Assembly (NCBI GenBank): GCA_014905825.1
Contig: JACGCN010000014.1
Span: 434,001 to 498,000 of the forward strand
Direction of reading: 5' to 3'
DNA from: Lyophyllum atratum
Lineage: Eukaryota > Basidiomycota > Agaricomycetes > Agaricales > Lyophyllaceae
DNA length: 64,000 nucleotides
Shown: positions 12,396 to 24,748 of the stretch, piece after piece
Numbering within the stretch: the first letter of the stretch is position 1
Layout: each line of letters starts with the position of its first letter
Notes under the pieces: generated by a model
What the model saw: the letters and a program-made list of their open reading frames with translations, nothing else
What the model was told of the DNA's origin: nothing
Database searches by the model: none
Translations under genes and position numbers: made by a program

Positions 12396-13130
12396 TTGAT
12401 TGGTGTTTCGATTAGGGGGTTCGGGGGCGACGTCCATGGAGTATGTTATGTCTGACCTCCAAATTATGCAGGTAGCGAACTCGTATGAAAATTTCACCGA
12501 GAGCTCAATGTAGATTGAGTATGTGATTGCTTCTGCGTAATACGGGAGATGCCTTGGATCGCGGGCGCGAGGTCATTGGCGACTGCGTGTTAAAAGCAGA
12601 GATAGTTAGCCTGTCGATCAGGGATGAATATGAAACACGCACATCGAACTGGATTATGTTTCCGACATCGCTCATCATCGCAAAAATATCGTAGGTGGCA
12701 AGAAGAATCCCGAATACCCAAAACACTGTCCTAATCCTAGGCTGAGGAAATGCCGTGTAAGATGCGAATTGAAAGCTAAATAAGGGGTGCCATTACACCA
12801 TGTCAGACCGTGTTCTTGCCATCTACAGAACCCAGATGATGTTTCTCCAAAAGGAGCGGTTGCCTGTTGCCTGTCAAGTACTAGTGGAACATACAGCGTT
12901 CTCTAAAGTTCCGAATTTTTTTGGATACCTGTCATATCGGCATCACGACCCCTGAAAATCGAACAGTTAGATGGCCACTGTGCTAGTTTGTGACGTCGAT
13001 CCCGAGGAAAGCCTGCGTCAGTAGTTGGGGGGAAGATGGAAATTGCGGGGCGCAACGCCACGAGGCTGCAACACGTGACATGTCTCGTTGAGGTTGGGCC
13101 GCTTCTGTTCACGTTGTATTGTGTTCAGCA
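12396..13130. other. Intergenic, no supported gene
   Basis: Short frames only. It contains the 3' flank of the nucleoporin gene and the promoter of the F-box/WD40 gene. Confidence 0.5.
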
Positions 13131-16100
13131 ATGAACCCCACGACGCCCACCCGCCATCGCCGCCACAGCTCTCACCCGGGGTTCTCCCATCTCCTTACCA
13201 CCGTCCTCGGCTCCCCCTTCTTGACCACGCCCGATCTCCCAGAGCTGGTCGACGGAGCACCAGTATTTGTTGCGCACAACCAAACCGTCACTCGACCATC
13301 ATCCCCAACCCCCACCGTCGGCTCTTCCTCCTTCTCCTTTATCCAATTTGACCCGGAGAATCCTACCGCCTCTACTCCCAATCGCCCGCCCCTCAAGTCT
13401 ATCATCCCACGCATCTGGGACGTCATATCGCCGTCCCGCACCTTCCCGCCTTCTTCCCCGACGAGCTCGCCTTTCAGCTACAGCTACAGCTACGGTACTC
13501 TCAAAGGCCGCCCGAAACCAAGATACTCTGAGGACGACTCCCGATATGTTGATTACAGCGAACTCGCACCATTGGACGGCGAGGAGGGTGAGCTCATCGC
13601 CATCGACGACGAAGCCTGTTTCTTCGTAGACTCTGCATTCGGCTCTCGCGCGGTGACAGGAATTGGTAAGAGCACCCGTCACTACCGTCCATTTATCGTA
13701 ATGCATGAGTTCCAAGTTCTAACCACTTGACCCCCTAACTATCTAACAGACATCCTCGCTCTTCTGCCCACCGAGCTTGCCCTCCAAATCCTGACTACTC
13801 TCTGTGCCACGTCAGCCCCTCCGACCGACTCTCTGCATGCTCTCCTCACATGCCGTTCCATCTCGCGCACCTGGCGCAGCCTCGCAGAGGATAATACTGT
13901 TTGGCGAGCTCTCTTTCTCGCACGATGGAACGTAGATCTCACACGCCATACACCCCGGCGGCGCAACCCTCCTCGACTGCCAGCGCCCAGCCCCTCGTCC
14001 TCTACCCTTGACGCCGTATGGAGCCCGCCTCCAAATTCGACGCCAACGACACCGCTTCTTACGCCGACCAAGATGGGGAAGATGCGCATGGGCGTAAGCA
14101 TGGGCATGGGCATGACGATCAAGAAACGGAAGATGAAGAAGCTCCTAGCAATTGACGGCAACACATCTCCATCCTCATCATCATCCTCACTCTTACCACT
14201 CTCATCTTCGTCCTCATGTTCGACACCATCAAGAACACCACCACTGCACCATCCCCGCCGTTTCCTCACACCGCCACAGGACTCTTCGATGTCGCGCTAT
14301 CAGTTCCCCTGTCCACCTTCACCCTCGCCTTCGCCTTCTCCATCACCCCCACGGCTTCGCTCGAAAGGCTATCGTGCCCAAATCCCTGCTCCTACTCCCA
14401 TTCAGCATCCCCGGATCGCGAGTGCCCCAGGTAACCTCAACCGCAACTCCGTCGCTTCCCAAGCCCCGTCTGTGCAGCAAAACCTCGAGCATGCCCCGTT
14501 GCAACTAAACTGGCAGGCCCTATATCGTACGCGCCTCGAGCTTGAACGGCGCTGGACCGGGACGGCAGTTGTTCCGTCCCGTTCTTTAGAATCAGCTCCG
14601 GTTCCGGTGTTTCTTCAACAGCAGCAGCAGCATTACCAACAAGTCCCACCACACATACCAACAAACCCCTTCCTCCCGCAACCACCACAGCCTTCATCAT
14701 TCGTCTTTCCCTCAGCGCACTCCCCACAACGCCTTTCCGCACGCGTACCACCGCCCACGCCGACCCCTGCACCGTTCACACCGCAGATCCTCTCGATCGC
14801 GGGACATACCGACAGCGTGTACTGTCTTGAGTTCGATGGAAGGCGTATCATCACCGGATCGCGGGATCGCACGATCAAGGTGTGGAGTCTGAGGGATGGG
14901 AGGTTGCTTGGGAGCTTTGGGGCTGGTGTCGGGGGTGCGGAAGACGGGGAGGTGGGGGGGCATACGGGGAGTGTGTTGTGTTTGAAGTTCAGTGCGGATT
15001 GGGATGTGGGTGAGGAGGATAATGAGAATGAGGAGGAGGGAGACGAGGACAGGAGGGGGCGGGGGAAGGGGAGGGGGAGGAAGAGGGGGTTTATGGTTAG
15101 CGGGAGCTCGGATTGTTCGGTGTGTGTGTGGGATTTGTGGACTGGGGCAAGGATGCCGCTTCCGGCTGAGTGTGGAGGTTATGCGGGTGGGGAGAACGAT
15201 GTTAATGGGGAGGGGAGAGTTGGGGAGAGGAGGAGGGAGAGGGAGGTGAAGGGGGAGGTGAGGACGGTGCTAAGGGGACATGTGGGTGGGGTGTTGGATT
15301 TGAGGATTGATGAGAATTGGATCGTGAGCTGGTATGTTTTCTTTTATTTTTTGGGGGTTTTTGGTTGTGTTATTTTTGTACACCGGGATGACGGGCCGGG
15401 CCGAGGAAGCATGATCGAGCTGGGGTCGATCGAGATCGTGGCGCATGGGCGCTTGTGGATTTTTGTTTTTTTGGTCGGTGATGATGTCATGGGCTGGCTC
15501 GTTGCTGGGCTGGATTCTGCCTCTTTCTTCCTCTTTGCTGTCCTTTCCCTTTATCTGTTACTAATTTACTTACTCGCCAACAGCTCGAAGGACGCGGTCA
15601 TTCATGTTTGGAATCGCAAGACATTGGCACTGGTGCGCACGCTTCGCGGGCATGAAGGACCTGTTAATGCTGTTGGGCTGCAGAGTGGGCGCGTGGTGGG
15701 TACCCTTTCTTTCACTTTTACTGAATATGGTCTTTGTTTTCTGGGACTAAGCGTTCGTGAGGACGATGCTGGCTTGATTGTTGGCGAAGTCGTCGGGCTG
15801 CGGCTAGAATTTCTTTTTATCATCCTCCTCCTTAAAATTCTGTCATCGGTATATTCAATGTGGCTGACGTTGTGACGTATGTCAGGTCAGCGCTAGCGGC
15901 GACGGGAAAATGATTCTCTGGGACATCAAGAGCGGGGAGCGGATACGCACGTTCGAGGGGCACGATCGGGGGTTGGCCTGTATTGAATTCAAGGTACATC
16001 CTTTCCACATTTTCCTATCTTCCACCACCTTCCTTGCTTCATGCACAACATATGCTAACGCTCAACCCTCCCTTAGGACGATCTCATCGTGTCAGGTTCG

Positions 16101-16767
16101 AACGACTGCAAGATCAAAGTCTGGTCCGCCACGACGGGCGAGTGTATTCGTACGCTTGTTGGGCATGAGGCGCTTGTGAGGGCGCTGGCGTTTGATCCGA
16201 AGAATAGGAGGTTGGTTAGTGCTAGTTATGATAAGACGGTTAAGGTGTGGGATTTGGACAGCGGTGAGTTTATTCGGCGTTATATGATTTCTCTGTTGCC
16301 CCTTCCTTCGTCCATCCTCCTTCTTTTTTTACTCTCTGATTCCTTTCGAGGCACCTTTGGGCGAGGCGCTCGGTGATGGAGGCTCACTCTAATGTCTTTT
16401 CGGCCAAAGTCCAGTTTGTTGTGTCATGATGCTCATCCTTGCTCTTCAGGAAAGCTGGTACGGGAGTTTAAGAACACGCATACCAGTCACATATTCGATG
16501 TCAAGTTCGACGCGGCGAGAATTGTTAGGTGAGCATCCATGTGGCCTCATTCTTTTGTCCACGCCGTCACTCGATTTGATGGTGACCTCCCGTATGTGCC
16601 GGATGATGATGGATGATTCCGACAAGAAAGCGCACCGCTCTTGCCCCTATTTTTGGTCGGTTGGTAGTTCATGTTAACTGACATGGCATCTCCGCAGCAC
16701 ATCGCATGACCAGAAGATTGTTGTCATCGACTTCTCGCAGGGTCTCGACACAACCCTCTTTGTTTAA
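13131..16767 (+). CDS. F-box/WD40 protein, candidate SCF substrate receptor
   Basis: This is likely the substrate-recognition subunit of an SCF (Skp1-cullin-F-box) ubiquitin ligase. A Pro/Ser-rich N-terminus of about 180 residues precedes the F-box, which begins after an intron (IDILALLPTELALQILTTL, LLTCRSISRTWRSLAEDN, VWRALF). A low-complexity linker (Ser runs, poly-Gln, Pro-rich) follows. Seven WD repeats are then visible: GHTDSVYCLEF; HTGSVLCLKF to VCVWDLWTG; GHVGGVLDLRI to IHVWNRKT; GHEGPVNAVGL to MILWDIKSG; GHDRGLACIEF to IKVWSATTG; GHEALVRALAF to VKVWDLDSG; HTSHIFDVKF to VVIDFSQG. The stop is at 16765-16767. Introns include one ending near 13750, 15332-15583 and 15697-15885, plus shorter ones near 15993-16078, 16264-16448 and 16530-16697. 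The second blade carries an unusual acidic then basic insert (about 15000-15090). It resembles Cdc4/Pof1-type proteins, but orthology is not settled. Confidence 0.88.
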
Positions 16768-17347
16768 TCCACAATTGACGGCCAAGGTCGCCGTACATGT
16801 ATCCTCCTTGGAAGCCCCATTCCCTTTCGACGACATCCATCCTAGCTGTTCTACTCTCGGACATTTCTCTTTCTTGCATCCTGCTCTACTACTCGCAACC
16901 AGTATTTTTCTCGTTTGTCTTGCCTCTATTGCTTTCCGATACTGTGTTACTGTATGATATTGTGTTCCGACCCCCTGGGTTCCGCACCCACTTTTTGTAT
17001 GTACATATAGCTGTATTCTATGTTCTCGGTTGTGTTTTTGATTCTCGTATGTCACGCATCGTCTCTGGCGCTTTGGCCATCATATTGTGGATTATAATTC
17101 GATGTCCTAACCATCTGACTAGCTGCCGTTTTCTTGGGATCTAGTCGCTATTTGCCTTCGAAATCCGACGATATCGTTCGTCTTGTCTCCGCGTAGCCTG
17201 TCCGCAGGTCGCGATTACCGTGTATTGGCATCTTCTTCAGCCGGCTCTTCATAGGCATTGATATATGGCGAGATCGATTCACCATCGAAAAGCTGGGTCA
17301 TCAGGAGGCGAGCTGCATTTGAGATCACTAATCTAGCCTGAGAGCCA
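16768..17347. other. 3' flank of the F-box/WD40 gene, no gene seen
   Basis: Pyrimidine-rich sequence (16850-17050) and short frames. It probably holds the 3' UTRs of the two converging genes. Confidence 0.4.
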
Positions 17348-17915
17348 TTATTCCAATGTCAATGGTTTACAGCGCGCAGCTTGTGTATCCCCATGTAAGG
17401 CCTCAGCGCGATCATGGCTGACGATAGCAAATACCACCGTTCGGTTGATCATTTGTTCATTTCGTCGTCCGACATTTGGCACGTGGTAGGTGCACACTGT
17501 GTCACGCACGACAATGACATCGAGGGTCCCTGAGTCGCTCCCGAAGGAATAGGTGATCTCAAGCCAAGTTGGGTCGCTACCCTTTCTCTCCCGTACTGCA
17601 ACGGTACGACTGATGACCAGCCGCTCAGCCTTACAGCGCTCGGTTGGAAGATAACTTTGTCATTATCCCCCCGCCCCTTCTAGATTCTACGAGTCTACCC
17701 TTCCCTACTATGTACAACAGCTGCCTTCCTTTCGTAACATTTTTCAACCATGGCCGATTAGACGCCTCTTCTGGCGATCGTAAGGAATCCGTCCTTCTGC
17801 TGTTCAATATGCACCTATAAAATTGATTAGGGCCGGATTCAGAAGAAACATCTCGTTTTGGAAGAGTCCGCGCATCAGGAGGCACTGAGGATGTTAGTCT
17901 CGCTTCAGGAGACAC
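17348..17915 (-). CDS. Candidate unidentified small gene
   Basis: I do not recognise this gene. A minus-strand frame without its own ATG is open from about 17670 to a stop at 17348-17350 and reads like protein (SDPTWLEITYSFGSDSGTLD, VVRDTVCTYHVPNVGRRNEQ). An upstream minus-strand frame beginning ATG at 17915 (MSPEARLTSSVPPDARTLPK) could supply the first exon, but the splice between them is not resolved. Alternatives are a pseudogene or a chance open frame. Confidence 0.3.
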
Positions 17916-18930
17916 CTTACCTGGAGAGTGAGTCGAATATTATTTGCCAACGATTTACTAGTAGCTCATTGGAGGGCTGATTATCCTGACTGTGTCCTGG
18001 ACGACTGCCACCTAGGTTATCTGTGGAGTCATCCGGCATATCCCAAGCATCGCGGAATCTGAACACAGCGGTCATAGTCCACGTGGAATGCAATCATGAT
18101 GTCCTTGATACGTTTGGCGTGCGTTCAACTGTACTACCGCCAACAATCAATGTTGCCGCGCTCGAAGACCTTGCCGACCTCCATCCTAAGAGTCAGGCAA
18201 TTCCTACACGCCGCTCTTTCCTTGACTTTCTCTCCACCCTTCGTGCATTTTTAAAATTACGGGCGGGGTTTCGGCGAGCATCTGCCAGAGCTACGGTATG
18301 TCGTCCAGTACTATCTCTCAGTCTATGGCTTGCAGACAAATAATAATCATGGAACACCTTATCAGAGGAAGCTTACAATTGCGGCCGGAGGACCGTGATA
18401 TAAATAACTTGGAACTTAGAAGGAAGATAAATTGCGCCTCTTCATCTATCTACATATCTCGACGTCGACGTCTTCGTTTAAATCTTCATTATGTTACTGG
18501 AAGCTACTCACTGTATGAACAGAGATTACCAATATTGCCAACCCAATATCTCCTAGGTTGCCAGTTGGTTCCATGACGGCGACGCTGAGCAAATAATGTA
18601 ATTTGACATGTGGCGCACGGTCTTCTGAGATTGTATCATGGTCTCACATTGCAAGTCGATAAAGGTTGAGGTGCATACTAGTGCGGTATTGGTGTATTGT
18701 ATTTTATATTGAGAGAATACGAGGAGAAGTATGTCGTACATTGATGAACCTAACGTAGAACAAAGCACATGTAAATGGATAATAATACAGTTGTTGCGAT
18801 AGCGGTAATGAGTAGCAAGGGAATGCTCGTAAGTCCGTGAAATGTGCGAGTAACAATGAGGGAACGATCAGGTAAGGAATAACTTGAAATGCAGTACAAA
18901 GGAATGAAGGACACGAGTGCTATGAAAAAA
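17916..18930. other. Intergenic, no firm gene
   Basis: One plus-strand frame at 18023-18343 has a partly protein-like composition (VIVHVECNHDVLDTFGV) but no recognisable domain and no supporting exon. The 18600-18930 stretch is AT-richer. Confidence 0.4.
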
Positions 18931-20301
18931 CTATGAGTGGTAGGAGTCAGGTGGCGGCCGAAGCAAAAAATCCCGCATCGTCTGAGGAACCGGGGGAGTA
19001 AACTCAGGTAAGCTCGGAGCTGTAAGGGCTCTCTGAATGGTACCCTGGTGTACTACTGACGCGGCTGCCCTTTCTGTGGCCTCGCGGCGAAGGGACTTGG
19101 CATTTTTCCTTGTCCCGTTGTTGACTTTTTTGCAAGGACGGGCGGATTCATCGCCTTGAGAGGCGTCCTCCTGCCGTTTGCGCTTGGTAAGCGGTGGGCC
19201 TGGGGAAGGTTGAGACTTGGGAGCGTCCTTAGGCAGAACGTTCTCGATATCCTCCAGAGGGGCGGTCGCGGTATCTGCCTGTTGCAATCGCTCGCGCTTC
19301 CCCATTGGCCCCGAGACCTGGACAAATAATGTGCCATCTGCTGGTGGGCGCGAGGCGGATCCGCCAACATGGGCCGCCGATGATGAGACGCCGGATGATG
19401 CCTGAGAATGTGAAGTGTTTCCTTCAGCATTCGGGGGAATATAGGGGACGAAAATGGGGGTGACTGGGGCGATGTTGGTAGACATATGCGGCTGGGAATG
19501 ATCTGGTAGCATCCTCATACTGTTTTCTTGTACACCTGAGCTAAGGACACCAGATGCAGACACCTGATTGCCGTCTCTAGGACTGTGCGCCGGTGAGGCA
19601 AGGCCACCGTTAAAGGCCGCTGCGGACTGGCCATTGGATGGTACCGTTAAAGGGCGCGCGGCACCCATAATTGGCGACGGGGAATAGCTGCGTCCTTCCG
19701 CACCCGGCCCAAAGGCTGCTCTGTATACTTGAGCCTGGGTGATGCCCGCGGCTCTATGAGCCGGCGAAGCATAATCATCGGTAGGAGCATTCGTCATTGG
19801 GTGATTGGTCTGTGTCGTCGGAAGAGGTGTAAGGAGCGCAACTGGACCAATGGGTGTAACCGGCGAAGGATAGGAGATTGTTGGAATGGCAATTGTGGGT
19901 CGAGTGGTGCTCGAATTACCAGAGTGCATGTTATGAAGTCCCGCCTGCGTGCTTGGGCCACCTGCTTGCTCGCCCATAAACCTCTTAGGCGTCGGCAGTG
20001 ACTGCAAACTACCAGAAGCACCCATGATGCCGGCCGGAACGTCATTCAGCACAAGAGGTCCTCCCCTCGACGACTCGTCCAAACCAGCGGCGTTCCCGAG
20101 TTGCGAGTCGTAAGAGGGCAGCGGTTTTTCATGTGAAGACGAATCACATGGTGAAATGTGGGAACGGATAACGAGCTGACGATCCCATTCCATTGACCAA
20201 GCATTAAAGCGCTTTTGCCAATATTGGATAACGTGTGCAGGATAAATCAACGGAGGTGGATACGCGGTGTTGTGTTGATCATAAGGTAGATGTGACGCCA
20301 T
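18931..20301 (-). CDS. Unknown disordered protein with basic nuclear-type motifs
   Basis: This single-exon gene encodes about 456 residues from the ATG at 20301 (MASHLPYDQHNTAYPPPL); an in-frame ATG at 20394 would add 31. I do not recognise the family. A short structured-looking N-terminus (HVIQYWQKRFNAWSMEWDRQ) is followed by a long Ser/Pro/Thr-rich low-complexity region. Near the C-terminus come basic clusters (LTKRKRQED, PCKKVNNGTRKNAKSLRREA) that look like nuclear localisation signals. The end (EFTPPVPQTMRDFLLRPPP) is again Pro-rich. It is convergent with the upstream plus-strand F-box/WD40 gene and in the same orientation as the Dbp4 gene. A nuclear or chromatin-associated regulator is a guess from composition only. 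Confidence 0.7.
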   Translation of the reverse strand: MASHLPYDQHNTAYPPPLIYPAHVIQYWQKRFNAWSMEWDRQLVIRSHISPCDSSSHEKPLPSYDSQLGNAAGLDESSRGGPLVLNDVPAGIMGASGSLQSLPTPKRFMGEQAGGPSTQAGLHNMHSGNSSTTRPTIAIPTISYPSPVTPIGPVALLTPLPTTQTNHPMTNAPTDDYASPAHRAAGITQAQVYRAAFGPGAEGRSYSPSPIMGAARPLTVPSNGQSAAAFNGGLASPAHSPRDGNQVSASGVLSSGVQENSMRMLPDHSQPHMSTNIAPVTPIFVPYIPPNAEGNTSHSQASSGVSSSAAHVGGSASRPPADGTLFVQVSGPMGKRERLQQADTATAPLEDIENVLPKDAPKSQPSPGPPLTKRKRQEDASQGDESARPCKKVNNGTRKNAKSLRREATERAAASVVHQGTIQRALTAPSLPEFTPPVPQTMRDFLLRPPPDSYHS

Positions 20302-20394
20302 CAGATACGACCCTTTGAGCAAAGAGTCGGGAAGAGTGTTGGGGGAACGAAAGAAAGCGACACGACGACGATATGTCGCGACTGTTGCAGGCAA

Positions 20395-21953
20395 AGAGGA
20401 TAGAAAGATTGAAACGCGTTATTCGAGCCACCGAGCATGTGACACATTCAAACAACTGCAAACGCGTCTAGGGATCGCCCCATTGTCCCCCAAACAATAG
20501 TCAAGAGTAATAAGCTGGCCGAAATGTCAATCGGCGAGTCAAACGGGCCAAGGACATTGGTTCAGACTATCGCCAGTGCCGCAGAGAAAACGGTGAAAGC
20601 GCTTGTACTGTCTTTCTTCCCAGAGGATCACAGTTGCACAGGCGTACTAGCAGTCGACGTCCCACCCATTTGGACATACATAACGCATGGACGCAGGAAA
20701 CGGCAGTAGGAGTCTCGCATTCAAAAGATATAAAGCTTCCCGAGTGGAGGTGAGTGTATAGGAGGCCAAAGCATATGACGCTTCGGAAGAGGAGTGACCA
20801 TGACGATACTGCGCTCGCCGGCCCGGATGGGGGATGGGGATCTATAGGTGCCATGGTGTTCGAGGTGACAAGGTATGAAGGAGATGAGCTTCTTCGTGAC
20901 CCGAAACTTGTCTAATGGATATCGACCGATGTCCTTGCGATGTTGTCCAGGATGTAATTCAGTTCTCCACGGGGTACGACCTCAAAAAGAGAAAGGTCAC
21001 ACAAGAACCTAGGACATCGACGTGCCGTTCTCTCCCATCATACCTTCCGTGATTCAAGTGTACGCTGGAGGTGATACCTCTCCCGAACAGCGTACGATTT
21101 TACGCTTTCACAGGCACCTACGACGGGAAGGGGCAGGACCAACCATAAGATCCAAGAATATGCGCATCCCGAAAAATGTTCCAGACCGATCGCAGTTACA
21201 GAGCATTCCCTACCGGGATAGACCTCAGCAGGGCGAGTGTTCGGGACCAACCAATTATGAGATAGAGAAGACCCTCGTCCGATGACAGGAGCAACACTAC
21301 AGTATGCTTCAAATACGCGGCGACGTCGCATGTCTAGGAGTTCGACGTGTTCAGAATCGTGAGCAGGTCGCCGATGACCACCTTGGAGTTAGACTTTCGA
21401 AGTGGCGATATTGACAGGCATGTCAGTCTAAGTACTGGTAAGTAGGTAGCTTCCAAGGGTCCGTGTCCTCCACGTCCGGCCTGAAAAATCTGGACGCAGC
21501 GCCATAGCTGAATACTGCATCTTGCTGGCCGCAGGGAGTTTGACTCTAAGGGATGTCGTAGACGGTGCTGGCGATCATGCATCATGCTCAGGGGAAGGCC
21601 GCAAGCGTGGGAACTTGGGTTTCAAAAGACCGACTGACTTGCCAACCGACTGTACCATACCGTTTTCCACCGACGCAATGTAAGTATTATAGGACGATCA
21701 CTGACTTCGACAAGATTCGAGATTGTTCGTACGTTCTCCGGGTTTGTTCAATTCGCCCTCTGGAATGTGAACGTTGAATCGCCGTTACCATCGTAGATTG
21801 GAGCCTTGTTTTCGGATCACTCGACATTTATGTCCTGTCATATGTTGAACATACCATGAGCATCCTTAGATTCCTATCAGTACTCCAGCGGGTTAATGAT
21901 GTTCCTCATTTCCGTATATTTGAACAGGTATCGAAGGGTCATGATCGGAACAT
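20395..21953. other. Intergenic, no supported gene
   Basis: Frames up to about 97 codons are present on both strands without motifs or joinable splice sites. It includes the promoter of the 18.9-20.3 kb gene and the 3' flank of the helicase gene. Confidence 0.5.
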
Positions 21954-24748
21954 CTACCTCCTGAGGAGCCGAAGAGCCAACTCTTCATCGGCTTCAATCG
22001 AGTCTCCCCTACGAATATTATCATGTCGAGCTGAAGTCTTGTTCCGCTTCGAAGGTGGAGGCATCTCATCTTCGTCTTCCGACAGATCTGGTAAGTCGAA
22101 CGTTGGCGATGCGTACCCATCATCATCTGATAAGGGAGCAAGCGCAGCTGTAGCCATCCCATCATCATCCGTCACCTGAGAAGAGAAATAATTAGCCAGT
22201 CATGCAAAACGGACTGAAGGTACACTTACCACGCCAGACTCCCTCTCTTTCCGTTTCCGTTTCTTCTCTCTCTTCTTTTCCCTGGCCTCTTCCTTATCCA
22301 CGACATCAGTCACCTTCATCTTCCCCCGCTCACCCTCCGCGAACTTCTGCCCCTCCTCTTTGACACCCGCAAGGCCACCCTTCGCCTTGTACCAGTCATC
22401 CGCATTGGCGAGCTCGTACAACTCGTGCGCTTCACCCTCGTCGTCGAAGACGAGTTTCTTCGCAACTCCATTTTTCACTATCGCCCGTTTTGCCTTGTTG
22501 AGCTTAAGCTTCCGCTTGGAAAGATCTTCTGGATCCATAACACCGTCGTCGTCAGAAAGATTGTGATCTGCGCGTTTGAGCGTAATGAATTCGTCGTCGT
22601 CGTCATCAGCGGGATCGTGATCGATGAGCTTTGAGTAATGGTCTGATAGGATGTTTTGATTCTTTCTCTCAAACATGCGGTCGTATTTTGTCCGCACGCC
22701 ATCAGCCTAGTGAACATGTGCCACAAGATGAGCGAAGATATCGAAGAAAGAGATACGACAGCGCACCTTTGAAGGCTTGATGGGGCCCTGAGCCGCGTAC
22801 TCCTCCCCGTGGTCCTCCTCCTCGTCAGCTTCGCTGCCAATATCCTCATCGGATTCCGAAGATGACGATGAGTTGTCAGCGTCGTCCTCGCTCTCCTCAT
22901 CCTCTTCTTCTTTTTCCTTCAAAGCTTCTGCACGCGCCGCTTCAGCAACTCTGGACGCATTCTTCTTCATCTTTGAGATCTCCTTGTTCAGGAACTTGAT
23001 CTTCGGGGCACCTGGGAGGCCAAGCGACTCCGCAAACCGCTGGACAGGGAGTTCGTCAACCTTGAATATGGACTTGTCCTTGTGAAGGTAGACTGAACGC
23101 AGATACGACACAAAGGCCTAAAATAAAGCTGCGTCAGCATATCATCGTGTCGCAAAGGAAGCACATACCCTCTGACCCAGGTATTTAATCTCGGGATCCT
23201 GGAAGGCGAGGTTCTGAAGCTGGTTCTCGATACTCTGTGTCTTGCTGGGCCGGATTTTGATATTCTGAATCTCGATGTTCTTCGTTTTCAGCGCCGCTTT
23301 CATACCCTCTTCCTCGCTGGGCAGCAAGAACATCAAGGCCTTGCCTTTACTCTCGTATCGGGCTGTCCGACCAACCCGGTGGATATACGTGTCTGCGTCT
23401 TCTGGTGCATCTAGCTGTACCACCCAGTCAACAGCGGGGAAGTCGAGGCCACGAGCCGCGATGTCGGTCGCCAAAAGCACGGCATGTGATGAGGCTATAA
23501 ATTTTTGGTACATGGCGATGCGGGCCGTTTGCTTTTGTTTGCCGTGAAGGTTGAGGAGGGAGATACCAGGGTGCATCTTGCAAAACGTCTCAAAGACGAA
23601 CCGGACCTGCTTGCAACTTGACATGAAGACGAGCACTTTTGATTGAAGATGTGTCTTGATAAAACTCCACAACATGTCGAGTTTCTTGTCCAGCGTGCAT
23701 ATGGCGTAGTGCTGTTCGAGGTTTTGGGGTATGGAGGAATTGGCCGTTTCTTCCAGGCCAACAGATACCGGGGTTTTCAGGCTCAGGCGAGCAAGGTCGC
23801 TGACGGATTGCGTCTGAGTGGCGGAGAAGAGGAGGGTCTGACGGGATTTAGGTAGATGAGACAAGAGGGCAGAGAGGGTTTTGGAGAAACCCATGTCTAG
23901 TATTCGATCGGCTTCATCCAGGACTTGCATGTCGGGTGAATAAACGAATGAGAGGGTCATCCACGATGGACTCACCGAGAATCTGAAGATTATCAGCAGC
24001 GAATCCAACAGTTTGATCCATGTGCTGCAGCAACCGACCTGGAGTTGCTACTAAGATGTTCATACGCGATAACCGCACGCTCTCGTCCTTCAAATTCTTC
24101 CCACCGATGACTAGACCGGCAGAGAAAGAGTGATGTCCACCAATGGAGCGCAGCACTTCGAAGATTTGTACGGCCTATAAGACTTGTCAGCAAGTGAATA
24201 CACAGTAGAATGTTCAAGCTCACCAGCTCCCGTGTTGGTGATATTATTAGCGCGCCGAGTCCATCCGCAGGACCCCATTTCCGACGATAAAGGATTTCAA
24301 GTACTGGGACAAGAAATGCGAGTGTTTTCCCACTTCCTGTCCGGGCAGCACCGAGCACGTCTTTGCCTTTTAATGAGACTGGGAGACTCTTGGATTGAAT
24401 GTCCGTCATATTGAGGAAAAACGCCTTCTTCAACCCTGAACGACGATGAGTTCCAACACCTCGGCCATGGTATCACAAGCTCACCTCGTTTCGTAGAATC
24501 TGATATAGGGAGATCGGAGAAGAGCTTAAGATCTTCTGTAGCTTCCTATTCATTTTTCAACTACCACACCGAAGGAAATGAGAACTTGGACGCACATAGG
24601 TCATAGCATTCTGTTCCAAGGCCTCCAGCTTCTGCCTTTCGGAAGTCTTCTTCACTTTTGAGCTCTTTATCGGAGGTTTCTGGTTTTTCTTCCGAGGTTT
24701 TTTGTTCTGATTAGATGACCCTGCTTGAGGTTGGGTGGAGGAGGTCAT
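21954..24748 (-). CDS. DBP4: ATP-dependent RNA helicase Dbp4 (Hca4), 18S rRNA processing
   Basis: This DEAD-box helicase of the nucleolus is needed in early pre-rRNA processing for the small ribosomal subunit (U14 snoRNA release in yeast). The ATG is at 24748 ([10 protein letters not shown]) with a basic tail. Splicing gives the Q motif ([19 protein letters not shown]), motif [10 protein letters not shown], Ia SPTRELAVQ, Ib [37 protein letters not shown] and [10 protein letters not shown]. Several of these motifs are only complete after removing introns near 24230, 23940-24000 and 24440-24490. The Dbp4-specific C-terminal part follows ([39 protein letters not shown]). Acidic runs and a Lys/Glu-rich coiled region come next ([13 protein letters not shown]), ending at the stop at 21954. 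Length and order match Dbp4 rather than Dbp10 or Has1. Confidence 0.93.

Noticed and set aside
14073..15875. Single 600-codon plus-strand frame
   Set aside because: It reads through two real introns (15332-15583 and 15697-15885), inserting hydrophobic stretches that break WD repeats; the spliced F-box/WD40 model is preferred.
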